NCBI RefSeq assembly: GCF_007641235.1
Contig: NZ_CP038157.1
Location: forward strand, 1,922,001-1,986,000
From: Corynebacterium sanguinis
GTDB lineage: Bacteria; Actinomycetota; Actinomycetes; Mycobacteriales; Mycobacteriaceae
Direction: 5' to 3'
DNA length: 64,000 nt
Positions 63,016-64,000 of the stretch are shown here, one piece after another. Made by a program: the position numbers and the translations under genes. The notes under the pieces were generated by a model that saw nothing but the letters and a program-made list of their open reading frames with translations, was not told where the DNA came from and did no database searches. Positions within the stretch are counted from its first letter, which is position 1. Each line of letters starts with the position of its first letter.

Positions 63016-63864
63016 CTAGCTAAGCTCCTCGACACGGGCCGCGGCATCCGTCATTTCGTCCTGGTCAATCTCTGCGACGTGCTCGAACCACTTCTTGGCC
63101 TCGGCGTCGCGACCAAGCGCGAGCAGCGCGTCAGCATACGCGTAGGCGAGGCGCGCGGACTCGGGGTCGCGGGAGTCAAGCGAGGGGTTCAGGCGCTGCA
63201 AAGTGGCCAAAGCAGCCTCATGCTGGCCCAAGTCGTGGCGGGCGCCAGCCAGAACGATCCCTAGCTCGATCTTGCCGGCGGGGTCTAGCTCACTCGCCTC
63301 TGGGCCACGCCCGATCTCGAGCGCCTTCTCCGGCCGGCCGAGACCGCGCTCGGCGTCAGCCATCACCGCGAGCAGGCCGGGGCCACCCGAAATACGGCGC
63401 GCGGCACGCAGCTCCGCCAGCGCCTCCTTCCACTCACCGGCGTGGTACGCGACGATGCCGTTGGTCTCACGCACGACACCCACGCGACCAGCGCGGTTCT
63501 TCGCGGCGCGCGCGTGACGAAGCGCCGCGTGTGGGTCGTCGGCAAGCAACGTCGTAGCCATGATCATGTGCTTGGCCACGCGATCGGCGTTGTCTTTGGA
63601 CAGCACGCGCAGGTCCTGCAGAACGGAGCGGTCGAGGTCGCGGACGTCGATATCGTCGGGAAGATCGGGCTCAGAGAGCTTCTGGTTCATCCGGTCTTCG
63701 CGGAAACCTTGGCGCTGCGGGTTGAAGCTATCCCTGCGCTCGCGACGATCGTCGCGGCCGCGGTGGCCGCCCTGGCCGCGCTGGCCTCGCTGCGAATCGC
63801 GGCCTCGACCGCTGCCCGAGCGACCGCGGTCGTCACGAGAGTGCGAACCTACATTGTCTGCCAT
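63016..63864 (-). CDS. TPR-like protein with Arg/Gly-rich N-terminus
   Basis: A 282-residue protein. The first 60 residues are basic and low complexity, dominated by Arg, Gly, Asp and Ser (SGRGRDSQRGQRGQGGHRGR), the composition of an RNA-binding tail. The rest is helical TPR-like repeats (HAALRHARAAKNRAGRVGVV, WKEALAELRAARRISGG, RPEKALEIG, QHEAALATLQRL, YADALLALGRDAEAKKWFEH). Orthologue of the tetratricopeptide protein Rv1691 by position. First gene of the minus-strand block; a TATAAT lies 28 bases upstream. Confidence 0.82.
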   Translation of the reverse strand: MADNVGSHSRDDRGRSGSGRGRDSQRGQRGQGGHRGRDDRRERRDSFNPQRQGFREDRMNQKLSEPDLPDDIDVRDLDRSVLQDLRVLSKDNADRVAKHMIMATTLLADDPHAALRHARAAKNRAGRVGVVRETNGIVAYHAGEWKEALAELRAARRISGGPGLLAVMADAERGLGRPEKALEIGRGPEASELDPAGKIELGIVLAGARHDLGQHEAALATLQRLNPSLDSRDPESARLAYAYADALLALGRDAEAKKWFEHVAEIDQDEMTDAAARVEELS

Positions 63865-63891
63865 TTAATGCCCTTCCTAAACGTAGCGCCC

Positions 63892-63897
63892 ATTATA
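63892..63897 (-). promoter_or_regulatory. -10 element before the TPR gene
   Basis: A perfect TATAAT on the minus strand, 28 bases before the TPR-gene ATG and before its AGGAAGG ribosome-binding site. It is probably the main promoter of the long minus-strand block that starts with this gene. Confidence 0.55.
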
Positions 63898-63959
63898 GGC
63901 TGTGCACGTTGCTGGACTTTAACGCGATGCGCCATTGGGAGCTCGATGGGGGTTGGATC

Positions 63960-63988
63960 GGTCTGTTGCGGACTCTGCCGTGGCGGAG
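63960..63988. repeat. Degenerate array-like words at the right edge
   Basis: The last 40 bases contain TCTGTTGCGGA and, directly after, TCTGCCGTGGCGGA, both with the ends of the array palindrome and damaged centres. They may be the start of a third array that continues past the window, or chance. The rest of 63865-64000 shows only the TPR-gene promoter. Confidence 0.3.
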
Positions 63989-64000
63989 TTGGTGGAGTTC

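Overview
The window is a high-GC actinobacterial chromosome segment, almost certainly from a Corynebacterium or a close relative. The evidence is the gene content and order: a Pup cluster (arc-dop-pup-pafA-pafBC) with no 20S proteasome genes, the odhI-ftsR-BFN-merR block, secA2, the steB-steA cell-separation pair, separate lnt and ppm genes, and the rbpA, helY-tatC-tatA and rluB-scpB-scpA-parA-xerD orders shared with mycobacteria. Most of it is a conserved core chromosome.

Layout. 1-5.7 kb: end of an unknown acidic protein, a HAD hydrolase, hisE-hisG, aspA, a convergent RecB-type Fe-S nuclease and an M18 aminopeptidase. 5.8-17.6 kb: trmI, the ARC ATPase, then an interruption carrying a palindrome array, an HNH/13E12-type gene and pdxR/pdxST, then dop-pup-pafA-pafB-pafC. 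17.6-28.3 kb: tatA-tatC-helY, a trypsin-like protease, an M24 peptidase, a DprE2-like reductase, a secretory-lipase-family enzyme and fxsA-lnt-ppm (lipoprotein acylation and polyprenol-phosphate-mannose supply). 28.3-30.9 kb: an unknown protein, rbpA, a second and larger palindrome array, a small zinc-ribbon protein and a YceI protein. 31-42.3 kb: a divergent CFA-synthase-like protein, ndh, corA, a thioesterase, gnd, a DEAD-box helicase, two CNNM/CBS proteins and a von Willebrand-like membrane protein. 42.3-47.2 kb (minus strand): merR-BFN-ftsR-odhI-secA2. Then tRNA-Pro(GGG) with a good terminator, a diacylglycerol-kinase-family protein and a methyltransferase. 49.3-63.9 kb is one long minus-strand block: a TPR protein, HAD-IIA phosphatase, a 58-aa protein, tlyA, nadK, recN, steA, steB, a Nudix hydrolase, xerD, parA-like, scpA, scpB, rluB, cmk and der.

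The most unusual material is not a gene. Two intergenic arrays (four copies at 8.18-8.38 kb, seven at 29.35-29.80 kb, in opposite orientations) are built from an odd-length palindrome TCCGCAWTGCGGA. In seven of the eleven copies a second short palindrome (GAC-NN-GTC) sits at exactly the same distance on the same side. One array adjoins an HNH-endonuclease-type gene and the other a zinc-ribbon protein gene. I know of no described element that matches. A separate genome-scale signal is the word GCTTRTCGACG, which I counted about 22 times on both strands and in all three reading frames, often forcing rare codons. All counts were made by eye and may be incomplete.
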